A stretch of 7,833 nt of DNA from Oscillibacter sp. (GTDB lineage: Bacteria; Bacillota; Clostridia; Oscillospirales; Oscillospiraceae): the NCBI GenBank assembly GCA_003522105.1, contig DPGF01000103.1, positions 1 through 7,833 on the forward strand. Direction: 5' to 3'. The position numbers were made by a program, and so were the translations under genes. This document shows positions 1 through 5,849 of the stretch, in pieces. The notes beneath the pieces were generated by a model, which did not search any database, had not been told where the DNA came from, and was given only the letters and a program-made list of their open reading frames with translations. The stretch's first letter is position 1, and each line of letters starts with the position of its first letter.

Positions 1-99
1 CTCGTCCATGCCGTCGGGCAGCTTATTGCCCTTGCAGCCGCTCAGCACGAGAAGAAGGAGCATCGCGAGCGACGCGATCAGGTATCCTCTTTTTCGCAT
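1..99 (-). CDS. Lipoprotein, N-terminal fragment (gene continues past the left edge)
   Basis: Only the first 33 codons are in the window. The translation starts with a basic n-region (MRKRGY), a hydrophobic stretch of about 13 residues rich in Leu/Ala, and a lipobox Leu-Ser-Gly-Cys with the acceptor Cys at residue 22. It should therefore be exported by Sec, cleaved by signal peptidase II and anchored to the outer face of the membrane. The start is supported by AAGGA about 7 nt upstream (plus-strand 107-113 region). The mature part begins with Lys-Gly-Asn-Lys-Leu-Pro-Asp-Gly-Met-Asp-Glu, which reminds me weakly of DUF3887-type lipoproteins; a solute-binding protein of an amino-acid ABC importer is the other option. 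The gene sits directly behind a T-box terminator, so its expression should rise when one tRNA is uncharged. Export and lipidation are well supported; the function is not determinable here. Confidence 0.85.
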   Translation of the reverse strand, partial: MRKRGYLIASLAMLLLLVLSGCKGNKLPDGMDE

Positions 100-115
100 G
101 ATCCTGTTCCTTTCT

Positions 116-160
116 AAAAAAAACAAAGCCTCCGTCACTATCCATAGGGGCGAAGGCTTT
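116..160 (-). terminator. T-box intrinsic terminator
   Basis: On the minus strand AAAGCCTTCG (151-160) pairs with CGGAGGCTTT (125-134) over ten positions with one G-U. A small inner CTAT/ATAG helix lies in the loop, and a run of eight T (116-123) follows after one G. It lies 17 nt before the lipoprotein start, so it decides whether that gene is transcribed. Its 5' arm is part of the competing antiterminator. Confidence 0.93.
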
Positions 161-356
161 TATGCTTCACGGTACCACCCTAATTATCCTTCCCCCGTGG
201 GAAAGGCATCTTAGCCGTCCGGTAACGGGGACGAGACGTTCCGCTCCTCGCGGACTGCTCCAAAGCGGCTGCTCTGCACCGGTCGCCGAGGGCTTTCACC
301 GTTTCCCTCTCGCTTCAGGCCCGTTTGCAAAGCTGACTTTTTCATCGCGTTTCACG
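116..356 (-). promoter_or_regulatory. T-box riboswitch leader
   Basis: This leader fills most of the 329-nt gene-free stretch 100-428. On the minus strand it carries the invariant T-box element TTAGGGTGGTACC (171-183). Its UGGU can pair with the ACCA end of an uncharged tRNA, implying discriminator base A. Stem III is CCTTTCCC/GGGGAAGG (188-206). Antiterminator: UAGGG pairs with CCCUA and GUGAAG with CUUCGC, leaving UGGUACC bulged; this uses the same strand (151-160) as the terminator, so the two folds exclude each other. Stem I: GCUUUGCA pairs with UGCAGAGC, with a distal GAGGG/CCCUC hairpin holding GGUGAAAGC. AUGA and GGAGC near the base look like the usual K-turn. Between UGCAGAGC and CUUU lies AGCCG, so the best specifier is GCC (Ala) followed by G. 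The family is certain; the specifier is my inference. Confidence 0.95.
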
Positions 357-362
357 CGTGAT

Positions 363-390
363 ATTATATCCCAAATCTCATTTTTGTCAA
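363..390 (-). promoter_or_regulatory. Sigma-A promoter for the T-box/lipoprotein transcript
   Basis: Minus strand: a perfect -35 TTGACA (385-390), a 16-bp spacer and a perfect -10 TATAAT (363-368). Transcription should start near 356, at the 5' end of the T-box Stem I. Constitutive strength with control at the attenuator is the usual T-box arrangement. Confidence 0.9.
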
Positions 391-428
391 GCAACAGATC
401 ATCACAACAACGGTATCTTTTTCATCAG

Positions 429-1682
429 TTACGCTTCCGAGATAATTTTCGTAGGGGTGGCGTCCGATACAAAGATCATGCTGTCATAAAGCACTGCGGG
501 CGGCTGAAACATCCGATAGCTTGGTGGGAGCAGCCGCATCAGGAGCGAATAGCTTTCTCCCAGATTCCCGAGAGTGGTGTATTCAGCAATCTCGCCGACA
601 AGTTCCGAGTGTTCCGGGATTTTTGCAAAATCAAGCCAGCAGCGATCATATCCGGCGAGTTTTGCCGCCTTAGCCAAGGGGTCATGGGAATAAAACACCT
701 GCTCGGTGCGTTTGCCGGATGACCTCGCCGGCAGATTGCAGCGCGTTTTATAAAAATCCGTACCGATCGCATAGTAACCATTCTCTGCGTCCTCGGACAA
801 TATTTTCCCCATGGAGTCGTAGCTGCCCCATTTTGCAACATGGCTGTTGTGACCCGTTACAAAGATGCGTTCATGGCCGCGCTGCTGCTCCTGCTGAAAG
901 ATCCACTTCACATTTTCCGCCATGAATCCATCTCGCAGCGCGCCGCCGTCAGCAGTCGGCACGCTTTGCAATTCGCAATATTGCAGCAGCATATCCGCAT
1001 AATGGAGCGTCTTGTCGGATGCGCCGCTGCTTTCCAGTTCATTCTTTACCCGTGAGAGAATCCCTGCCTGCGCGGAGAGATCGTATGCGGGGTTCAAATT
1101 CTCTCCCTCCGTGAGCTTCTCCAACTCGGTCGTGTCGATGTTCGATTCCGCGCAGCCTTCCATCAAAAATTGAAACGTGCGGGAAATTCGCTGCATATCA
1201 AAGCCGTAAAAGCGAACATCCTCCCCCGCCGAAGCGTTTTCGTTGTATTCACGCAGATAGGAGACGAGTTCTGCCATCTCCTCCGTTCGATAAATGGCAA
1301 AGCCGATCGCAGCCGCAGCCTCCTGCGCAGTTCCCTCCCCGCCGTGGATATACCGATTGACCGCTTCGCATCCGCCGCAGTCGCCCTCAAGCGCAAACGC
1401 CCTGACGCCGCGCTCTTCGAGCAGTTTTTTGAAGACCTCCAGCTTCAATCGCTGGAATTCAACGTTTCCGTGCGTTGCCTCGCCCAGTGCGATGATCTTT
1501 TTCTCTTCCGGGATAGAAAGGGTTTCCACCGGGAGCGCATATTCTTGAAGCTCATCCACATTGGCGGCTTCCCCTGTGGAAAAACCGCCGAAACGCATGA
1601 AGACAATTAACAACAACAGCGCGGCAAACATCGCTCCCAATAGAATATATCTGATCTTGCATTTTTCTTTTTTCTTCATCAC
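429..1682 (-). CDS. Membrane-anchored erythromycin esterase family protein
   Basis: A protein of 417 residues. Residues about 11-29 form a single hydrophobic segment after a Lys-rich start, so the catalytic domain is probably outside the membrane (uncleaved anchor). The rest matches the erythromycin esterase (EreA/EreB/EreC, PF05139) fold. The signature GEATHG puts Glu68 and His71 in the Glu-x-x-His arrangement, with a further acid, Glu99 in LEGD, 31 residues after Glu68 as I recall for EreC (E43/H46/E74). The later conserved GHNSHV supplies His278 and His281. Soluble Ere enzymes hydrolyse the macrolide lactone; whether this divergent anchored form does so is unknown, and many family members have other, unidentified substrates. 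The start is GTG at 1682 or ATG at 1679; GAGG lies 8 nt before the GTG and 11 before the ATG, favouring GTG. The gene lies 41 nt after the XRE-type gene, probably in one transcript. GC content in hand-counted lines is about 50-60%, lower than the flanking genes. I see no clear terminator after it. Confidence 0.85.
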   Translation of the reverse strand: MMKKKEKCKIRYILLGAMFAALLLLIVFMRFGGFSTGEAANVDELQEYALPVETLSIPEEKKIIALGEATHGNVEFQRLKLEVFKKLLEERGVRAFALEGDCGGCEAVNRYIHGGEGTAQEAAAAIGFAIYRTEEMAELVSYLREYNENASAGEDVRFYGFDMQRISRTFQFLMEGCAESNIDTTELEKLTEGENLNPAYDLSAQAGILSRVKNELESSGASDKTLHYADMLLQYCELQSVPTADGGALRDGFMAENVKWIFQQEQQRGHERIFVTGHNSHVAKWGSYDSMGKILSEDAENGYYAIGTDFYKTRCNLPARSSGKRTEQVFYSHDPLAKAAKLAGYDRCWLDFAKIPEHSELVGEIAEYTTLGNLGESYSLLMRLLPPSYRMFQPPAVLYDSMIFVSDATPTKIISEA

Positions 1683-1723
1683 CGATAATACCTCATAACA
1701 TTTGCAACGTTCTTGTTTCTCAA

Positions 1724-2077
1724 TTACCGTACTTCGTGCAGCAATTCTTCGGCCGAAAGGTCAAACAGCTTTGCAAGGGCAATCAAGTTCGAAGTGCTCG
1801 GGTCAGACGTTCCGTTCTCCCATTTGGAAACCGCCTGCCTGCTTACACCGACCGACTCTGCTACAAATTCCTGCGTCATTTTGCACTCTTCACGATGCTG
1901 TTTCAAAACCTCGCCCAGCGATCGTTTGATCTCAGCTTTTTCTTTTCTGACATCTTTTGACCTGATGTATCGGATCAGCGCTTTTATGAGGACGATCCCC
2001 AAGACCACAAATGTGACGATCACCGAAAGGCCAAGCAAAAGAACAACAGCAAAAACAGCCACGCCCACAAGTTCCAT
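1724..2077 (-). CDS. Membrane-tethered XRE-family transcriptional regulator
   Basis: A protein of 117 residues with reversed architecture compared with most XRE regulators. Residues about 3-36 are a long, almost uncharged hydrophobic segment (one strong TM helix). It is followed by a basic/charged linker (about 37-53) and a C-terminal Cro/C1-type helix-turn-helix (about 54-112). The HTH shows MTQEFVAESVGV, then the recognition helix SRQAVSKWENGT and the typical trailing SNLIALAKLFDLSAEELL. The DNA-binding part should face the cytoplasm from the membrane. The start at 2077 is chosen because GGGAGGTGAT lies directly upstream with good spacing; a 14-residue upstream extension is possible but has no ribosome site. 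It is probably co-transcribed with the downstream esterase-family gene. A perfect 10-bp palindrome in its promoter region is a candidate autoregulatory operator. The lower GC (about 48% in one counted line) hints at acquisition. Confidence 0.88.
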   Translation of the reverse strand: MELVGVAVFAVVLLLGLSVIVTFVVLGIVLIKALIRYIRSKDVRKEKAEIKRSLGEVLKQHREECKMTQEFVAESVGVSRQAVSKWENGTSDPSTSNLIALAKLFDLSAEELLHEVR

Positions 2078-2133
2078 ATCATCACCTCCCAACGGCTCTA
2101 TGGTAGCGATTTCCCGCATTTTTCGCCACCAAC

Positions 2134-2143
2134 TATCGCGATA
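2134..2143. promoter_or_regulatory. Candidate operator palindrome upstream of the XRE gene
   Basis: TATCGCGATA is a perfect 10-bp palindrome 57 bp upstream of the XRE-type start codon. It overlaps the best -10-like hexamer on the minus strand (TAATAT, 2141-2146), which has a weak -35 TTGCAA (2162-2167) at a short 15-bp spacing. A looser inverted repeat TGGTAGCGA/TCGCCACCA (2101-2109 and 2123-2131, one mismatch) lies beside it. The geometry would suit repression of the regulator's own promoter, but binding is inference. Confidence 0.35.
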
Positions 2144-2179
2144 TTATCGGTTGCGTTCCGGTTGCAAGTGTAAAATGCC

Positions 2180-2202
2180 GCCCTTTTCCGCGCAAAAAGG
2201 GC
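2180..2202. repeat. 8-bp inverted repeat in the divergent intergenic region
   Basis: GCCCTTTT (2180-2187) and AAAAGGGC (2195-2202) are perfect complements around a 7-nt loop. No convincing T-run follows on either strand, so it is not a standard terminator. It lies between the divergent XRE-type gene and the EamA exporter, about 75 bp upstream of the exporter's -35, and could be a regulator site or chance. Confidence 0.35.
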
Positions 2203-2276
2203 ACAAAAGCGTTTTCAGTATATCACGGCGGCGGTCAAAAAGACAGCGCTGCCTGAGTCTTCGCCGAAACCCGCCC

Positions 2277-2305
2277 TTGCCTTTGTGCGGAAAATGGCAT
2301 ATACT
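2277..2305 (+). promoter_or_regulatory. Sigma-A promoter of the EamA exporter gene
   Basis: TTGCCT (2277-2282), a 17-bp spacer and TATACT (2300-2305). Transcription should begin near 2312, giving a short leader with the ribosome site AAGGGAG at 2324-2330 seven bases before the ATG at 2338. Confidence 0.75.
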
Positions 2306-2337
2306 GCTTTCGTTTGATGAATGAAGGGAGAATCATT

Positions 2338-3300
2338 ATGAACCGTTCCCGTTCCGGCTATATTTTTATCGTCCTCTGCGCCGTGATCTTCAGCACAATG
2401 GAGGTCATGCTCAAAACGGTGCATGGCGTATTTGCCCCCATGCAGATCACCTGCCTGCGCTTTCTCGTCGGTGGCGTACTGCTCATTCCCTTCGCCATGC
2501 GCTCGATCAGGAAGAAAAACGCCGTACTCACGCGCAAGGATCTTGGCTTCTTCGCGTGCGCAGGCTTTCTGTGCGTCGTCATCGCCATGTCGCTCTATCA
2601 GATGTCCGTCACCTATACGCGCGCGTCCATCGTCGCGGTCATCTTCTCCTGCAATCCGATCTTCGTCACAATGCTCGCGCATTTCCTGCTGCACGAGGAG
2701 ATCCACAAAAACCATGTCATCGCGCTCATCCTTGAACTGACCGCCGCGCTCATCATCATCGACCCCATCCACGCTTCGCTTGACCCCACGGGCGCGCTGC
2801 TCGCCATTCTGTCCGCCGCCATGTTCTCTTTTTACAGCGTGTTCGGCAAAAAGCGCACGCCGCGCTTCGGCGGCATCGCCGTCACCTGCCTGAGCTTCCT
2901 CTTCGGCGCAACGGAGCTTGTCGCTCTGCTGCTCTTCGGCCGCACGGCGGCGGGCGCGTCGCTCTACGGCGCGCTGGGGCTGAAGATCTTCATCGACGTG
3001 CCGCTCTTTGAAAACATTCCCCTCTCCGCCCTGCCCGCGCTTCTCTACATCTGCTGCATCAACTCGGCGGCGGGCTTCGTCTGCCACATGATGGCGATGG
3101 AAAAGACCTCCGCGCAGGAGGCGTCGCTCATCTTCTTCCTAAAGCCGATCTTCGCACCGATCTTCGCACTCATTTTCCTCAAGGAGGAAATTCCGCTCAA
3201 CATGATCGTCGGTATCGTCTGTTTCCTCGCAGGCTCGCTGTGCGCGATCCTGCCGGGCATCCTCGCCCAGCGAAAGCTTTTGAAAGCGGAACAGAAATAA
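2338..3300 (+). CDS. EamA/DMT-superfamily transporter (10 TM)
   Basis: A 320-residue polytopic membrane protein with the two tandem EamA repeats typical of drug/metabolite exporters, about residues 8-142 and 150-305, each with about five hydrophobic helices. The ends of the repeats carry the usual acidic hairpins, LLHEEI near residue 120 and LKEEIP near residue 282. Family members mostly export amino acids or other small metabolites; the substrate cannot be read from the sequence. The start at ATG 2338 is preferred over an in-frame ATG at 2314 because AAGGGAG sits 7 nt before it and hydrophobic residues follow soon after. The gene stands alone: divergent from the XRE-type gene, with its own promoter, and ended by a strong palindromic terminator shared with the convergent U32 gene. 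A second EamA gene lies at the right edge but is not adjacent, so a heteromeric pair is not suggested. Confidence 0.92.
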   Translation: MNRSRSGYIFIVLCAVIFSTMEVMLKTVHGVFAPMQITCLRFLVGGVLLIPFAMRSIRKKNAVLTRKDLGFFACAGFLCVVIAMSLYQMSVTYTRASIVAVIFSCNPIFVTMLAHFLLHEEIHKNHVIALILELTAALIIIDPIHASLDPTGALLAILSAAMFSFYSVFGKKRTPRFGGIAVTCLSFLFGATELVALLLFGRTAAGASLYGALGLKIFIDVPLFENIPLSALPALLYICCINSAAGFVCHMMAMEKTSAQEASLIFFLKPIFAPIFALIFLKEEIPLNMIVGIVCFLAGSLCAILPGILAQRKLLKAEQK

Positions 3301-3310
3301 GGAAAAGCGC

Positions 3311-3351
3311 AAAAAAAGGGCCGCTCTCTTTCGAAAGAGAGCGGCCCTTTT
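3311..3351. terminator. Bidirectional intrinsic terminator (38-bp perfect palindrome)
   Basis: Positions 3314-3351 form a perfect palindrome with 19-bp arms centred on TTCGAA. Its GC-rich middle (GGGCCGCTCTC and complement) is flanked by A-run and T-run. On the plus strand TTTT and CATTTTG follow the stem (3348-3358), ending the EamA gene. On the minus strand seven T (3311-3317) follow, ending the mltG-U32 operon ten bases after its stop codon. Confidence 0.93.
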
Positions 3352-3361
3352 CATTTTGTCC

Positions 3362-4585
3362 TCAGTCCTTCGCGCCCAGCGAGACTGCATGGCGCACGAA
3401 GCTCATCGGCGGCACATAGCGCGGCAGCTTCATTTTGAAGACCGTCTGCGGCGTGCGCGGCTCGGTAAGCTCGAAGCCCTCGAGATCGTGCATCACGGGA
3501 GCGGTCATCGTGAAGGGGCGGCAGTCGGGGCCGACAAGCTCGATCTCGTCGCCCGCGGCAAACTTGTTGCGCAGCGACAGCGTCGCGTTGCCCTGCTCGT
3601 CGCAGTCCGTCACGACCGCGCAGACCTGCCAGTCGCGGATGTAGCGGGAGTTGGCGTAATACTGCCCCGGCTGACCGTAGTAAAAGCCCGTGGAATAATG
3701 GCGGTGGCTCACGTGCTCCACCTCGTCGCGCCAGACGGGGTCTACTTCCCTGCCCGCCGCCACATCGTCGAGCACGTGGCGGTACGCGCCCGTCACAATG
3801 GCGGCATAGTAGGCGGACTTTGCGCGCCCCTCAATCTTGATGCAGTCGATGCCCGCGTCCATGATGTCGTCCAGATGGTCGATCATGCACATATCGCGCG
3901 AGTTCATGATGTAAGTGCCCTTCTCGTCCTCGAAGACAGGGAAATATTCTCCGGGACGCTTTTCCTCCATCAGCGCGTACTGATAGCGGCAGGGCTGGGC
4001 GCAGGCGCCGCGGTTCGAGTCGCGCCCGGTCATGTAATTCGAGAGCAGGCATCTGCCCGAATAGCTCACGCACATCGCGCCGTGACAGAAGGTCTCGATC
4101 TCCAGTTCCGCAGGGATCTTCGCCCGCATTTCGCGAATTTCCTGTAAAGATACTTCCCTTGCCAGCACCACTCTTTTCGCACCTAAATCGTACCACGCGC
4201 GGGCGCACTCGTAGTTGGCGATGGACTGCTGCGTGGAGATATGCCGCTCACACTTCGGCGCGTACTTCCCCGCGAGCGTGAACGCGCCGAGGTCGGCTAA
4301 AATGAGCGCATCGACGCCCGCGTCGTTCAGCCGCTCAAGATGCTCGGGCAGACGCGCGACCTCATCGTTGCGCGGCATGGTGTTCACCGTCACATGCACG
4401 CGCACGCCATGGTCATGCGCGAACTTCACAGCCTTGGGCAACTCCTCGGGCGCAAAGTTGCCCGCAAACGAGCGCATGCCGAAACTCGTACCCGCAAGGT
4501 ACACCGCGTCCGCGCCGTAGAGCACGGCCATTTGCAATTTCTCCATATCGCCCGCCGGGGCGAGGATCTCCGGTTTTCTTCTCAT
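3362..4585 (-). CDS. Peptidase U32 family protein, TrhP/RlhA-like RNA hydroxylase
   Basis: A 407-residue cytoplasmic protein opening with the family motif PEILAPAGD (residues 5-13) and the following YGADAVYL. The U32 signature EtFCHGAMCvsySGRCLLSN lies at 164-183, followed by RGACAQPC (193-199) and a downstream IKIEGRAKS (249-257). Despite the name, characterised relatives are not proteases: TrhP makes 5-hydroxyuridine at tRNA position 34 and RlhA hydroxylates 23S rRNA. Cys172, Cys179, Cys195 and Cys233 match in spacing (7, 16, 38) the four cluster-binding cysteines I recall for UbiU (7, 17, 39), so a 4Fe-4S cluster is likely. Length fits the longer Bacillus paralogue (YrrO/TrhP2, about 420). 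AGAGGA precedes the ATG. It follows mltG by about 58 nt, a pairing I recall from Bacillus mltG-trmR-trhP1-trhP2, here without trmR and trhP1. Exact RNA target is inference. Confidence 0.9.
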   Translation of the reverse strand: MRRKPEILAPAGDMEKLQMAVLYGADAVYLAGTSFGMRSFAGNFAPEELPKAVKFAHDHGVRVHVTVNTMPRNDEVARLPEHLERLNDAGVDALILADLGAFTLAGKYAPKCERHISTQQSIANYECARAWYDLGAKRVVLAREVSLQEIREMRAKIPAELEIETFCHGAMCVSYSGRCLLSNYMTGRDSNRGACAQPCRYQYALMEEKRPGEYFPVFEDEKGTYIMNSRDMCMIDHLDDIMDAGIDCIKIEGRAKSAYYAAIVTGAYRHVLDDVAAGREVDPVWRDEVEHVSHRHYSTGFYYGQPGQYYANSRYIRDWQVCAVVTDCDEQGNATLSLRNKFAAGDEIELVGPDCRPFTMTAPVMHDLEGFELTEPRTPQTVFKMKLPRYVPPMSFVRHAVSLGAKD

Positions 4586-4602
4586 ACTGTTCCTCTTTCA
4601 AA

Positions 4603-4632
4603 GCGGCAGCATGGCGTAAGCCATGCTGCCGC
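4603..4632 (-). repeat. Intercistronic 13-bp hairpin between mltG and the U32 gene
   Basis: GCGGCAGCATGGC (4603-4615) and GCCATGCTGCCGC (4620-4632) are perfect complements around a four-base loop. On the minus strand only TTT follows before GAAAGAGGA, the ribosome site of the U32 gene, so it is a poor terminator in the operon direction. On the plus strand it is followed by a five-T run (4638-4642) and would stop antisense transcription. It may act as an mRNA 3'-end stabiliser for mltG, a partial terminator, or a modulator of U32 translation. Confidence 0.7.
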
Positions 4633-4643
4633 ATCCGTTTTTG

Positions 4644-5813
4644 TTATCCTGCGTACTGGCTGGAGCTGACGAAGCTCGCATGCTCTGCGTAGGTCTTGAA
4701 GAAGTGGTGTACTTTGTCCTTGCCGAGCGCGTAGAAGTAATAATTCGTCTGCGCCGGGTCGAGCGCCGCCTGAATGGAGGCAAGGCCGGGGTTTGCAATG
4801 GGTGTCGGCGGCAGACCCTCGTACATCGAGAGGTTGTAAGGCGTGTTGTAGTTGAGGTCGCTGCTCGTCAGCATTCCGGTGTAGTTCTCGCCAAGACCGT
4901 AGATGAGCGAGGCGTCGATCTGGAGCTTGTGGTACGTCTCACCTACGTTATTGAGACGGTTGTAGATGACGGAAGCGATGTTCTCGCGGTCGGTTCCGTC
5001 CGTTTCCTTTTCAATGAGCGAAGCGATAGTCAGGATCTGATTGAGCGAGTAGCCGGAGGACTCGACCTTCTGCATGATCTCATCGCTCATCTTCGTGTTG
5101 AAGTTGTCAAGCAGTCTTGACAGCGCGTGCGCCGGATCCTCGTCTACGAAGAACTCATAGGTATCCGGGAAGAGGTAACCCTCCAGGCGCGTCAGATCGC
5201 CTTTTTTGTTGTTGTCGATAAACGAATAGTTGAAATCCGCGTTCAGCGCCGCATCGGTAAGCTTTTCCGCCGTGTTGACGCCGTACTTGTCCATCAGCGC
5301 GATGATCTGGCGGACATTATACCCCTCGGGGATTGAGATCTTGACCGTGTTGGCCGTGAGCGAGGCATTCTTGTTGCTCATGCGGTTGATGAGCGCATCA
5401 TAATCCATGTCGCTGTTGACGGCGTAGGTGCCGATACCAATGCGGCTCTCGGCGTGACGCACCTTGCCGAAAAGCTTAAAGAACCACTTGTAGCGGACAA
5501 GCCCATCCTCGTGGAGCTTGTTGGCAATGGTGCTCAGATTGTCGTCGCGCGTGATCTCAATGGTCGTTTCAACGGGGTCTTTGTTGAACGAGCACATGTC
5601 GTCTGCCAGCAGCCAGCCCACACCGGCCAAAATCGCCGAAACGATCAGCACGAATGCAAGCCACAGCGCAAAGCGGCGGCGCTTGCCCTTCCTTTTCAGT
5701 TTCTGCCGCTCGGCGCTGCTGCGCGTGGCGTGGTGCTGCGTGCGCACTTCCGCTTCGCGGACGCTTTCGGCGTCCCAGCGGGCGGTCTGGTCGTAGTTAT
5801 CCTCGTAGCTCAT
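4644..5813 (-). CDS. mltG: Endolytic murein transglycosylase MltG
   Basis: A 389-residue single-pass membrane protein that cuts nascent glycan strands inside the chain and so sets peptidoglycan strand length. The N-terminus is a roughly 47-residue hydrophilic cytoplasmic tail rich in Arg/Lys/Gln. A TM helix follows at about 48-70, then a LysM-like subdomain (ITRDDNLSTIANKL, about 87-100), then the YceG/MltG catalytic domain. Diagnostic motifs are RLEGYLFPDTYEF (209-221), IASLIEKETDG (263-273, with Glu268 aligning to the catalytic Glu218 of the E. coli enzyme), SVIYNRL (281-287), LQIDASLIYGLG (297-308) and GLPPTPIANPGL (333-344). Start at 5813 is chosen because AAGGAGGATCT ends just before this ATG; an in-frame extension of nine codons would swallow that site. 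It is the first gene of a probable two-gene operon with the U32 gene and is divergent from the Cys-rich microprotein. No convincing sigma-A promoter was found upstream. Confidence 0.95.
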   Translation of the reverse strand: MSYEDNYDQTARWDAESVREAEVRTQHHATRSSAERQKLKRKGKRRRFALWLAFVLIVSAILAGVGWLLADDMCSFNKDPVETTIEITRDDNLSTIANKLHEDGLVRYKWFFKLFGKVRHAESRIGIGTYAVNSDMDYDALINRMSNKNASLTANTVKISIPEGYNVRQIIALMDKYGVNTAEKLTDAALNADFNYSFIDNNKKGDLTRLEGYLFPDTYEFFVDEDPAHALSRLLDNFNTKMSDEIMQKVESSGYSLNQILTIASLIEKETDGTDRENIASVIYNRLNNVGETYHKLQIDASLIYGLGENYTGMLTSSDLNYNTPYNLSMYEGLPPTPIANPGLASIQAALDPAQTNYYFYALGKDKVHHFFKTYAEHASFVSSSQYAG

Positions 5814-5849
5814 AGATCCTCCTTGCTTGGTCGATCTCAAATTCTCTCA

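Noticed and set aside
241..262. UGG (Trp) as T-box specifier
   Set aside because: It falls in the strand I assign to the Stem I K-turn, and UGGU in the antiterminator does not suit the G discriminator usual for bacterial tRNA-Trp.
391..428. Terminator after the esterase-family gene
   Set aside because: No stable stem with a T-run is visible between its stop and the next promoter; read-through into the T-box leader is possible.
2215..3087. Minus-strand open frame of 290 codons opposite the EamA exporter
   Set aside because: Composition is dominated by Arg, Glu, Asp, Gly and Ala, the typical antisense of a high-GC membrane protein. No ribosome site, and the plus-strand frame is clearly EamA.
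3356..4147. Plus-strand open frame of 263 codons opposite the U32 gene
   Set aside because: Rich in Ala, Val, Arg and His with no recognisable motif; the minus-strand frame carries all U32 signatures.
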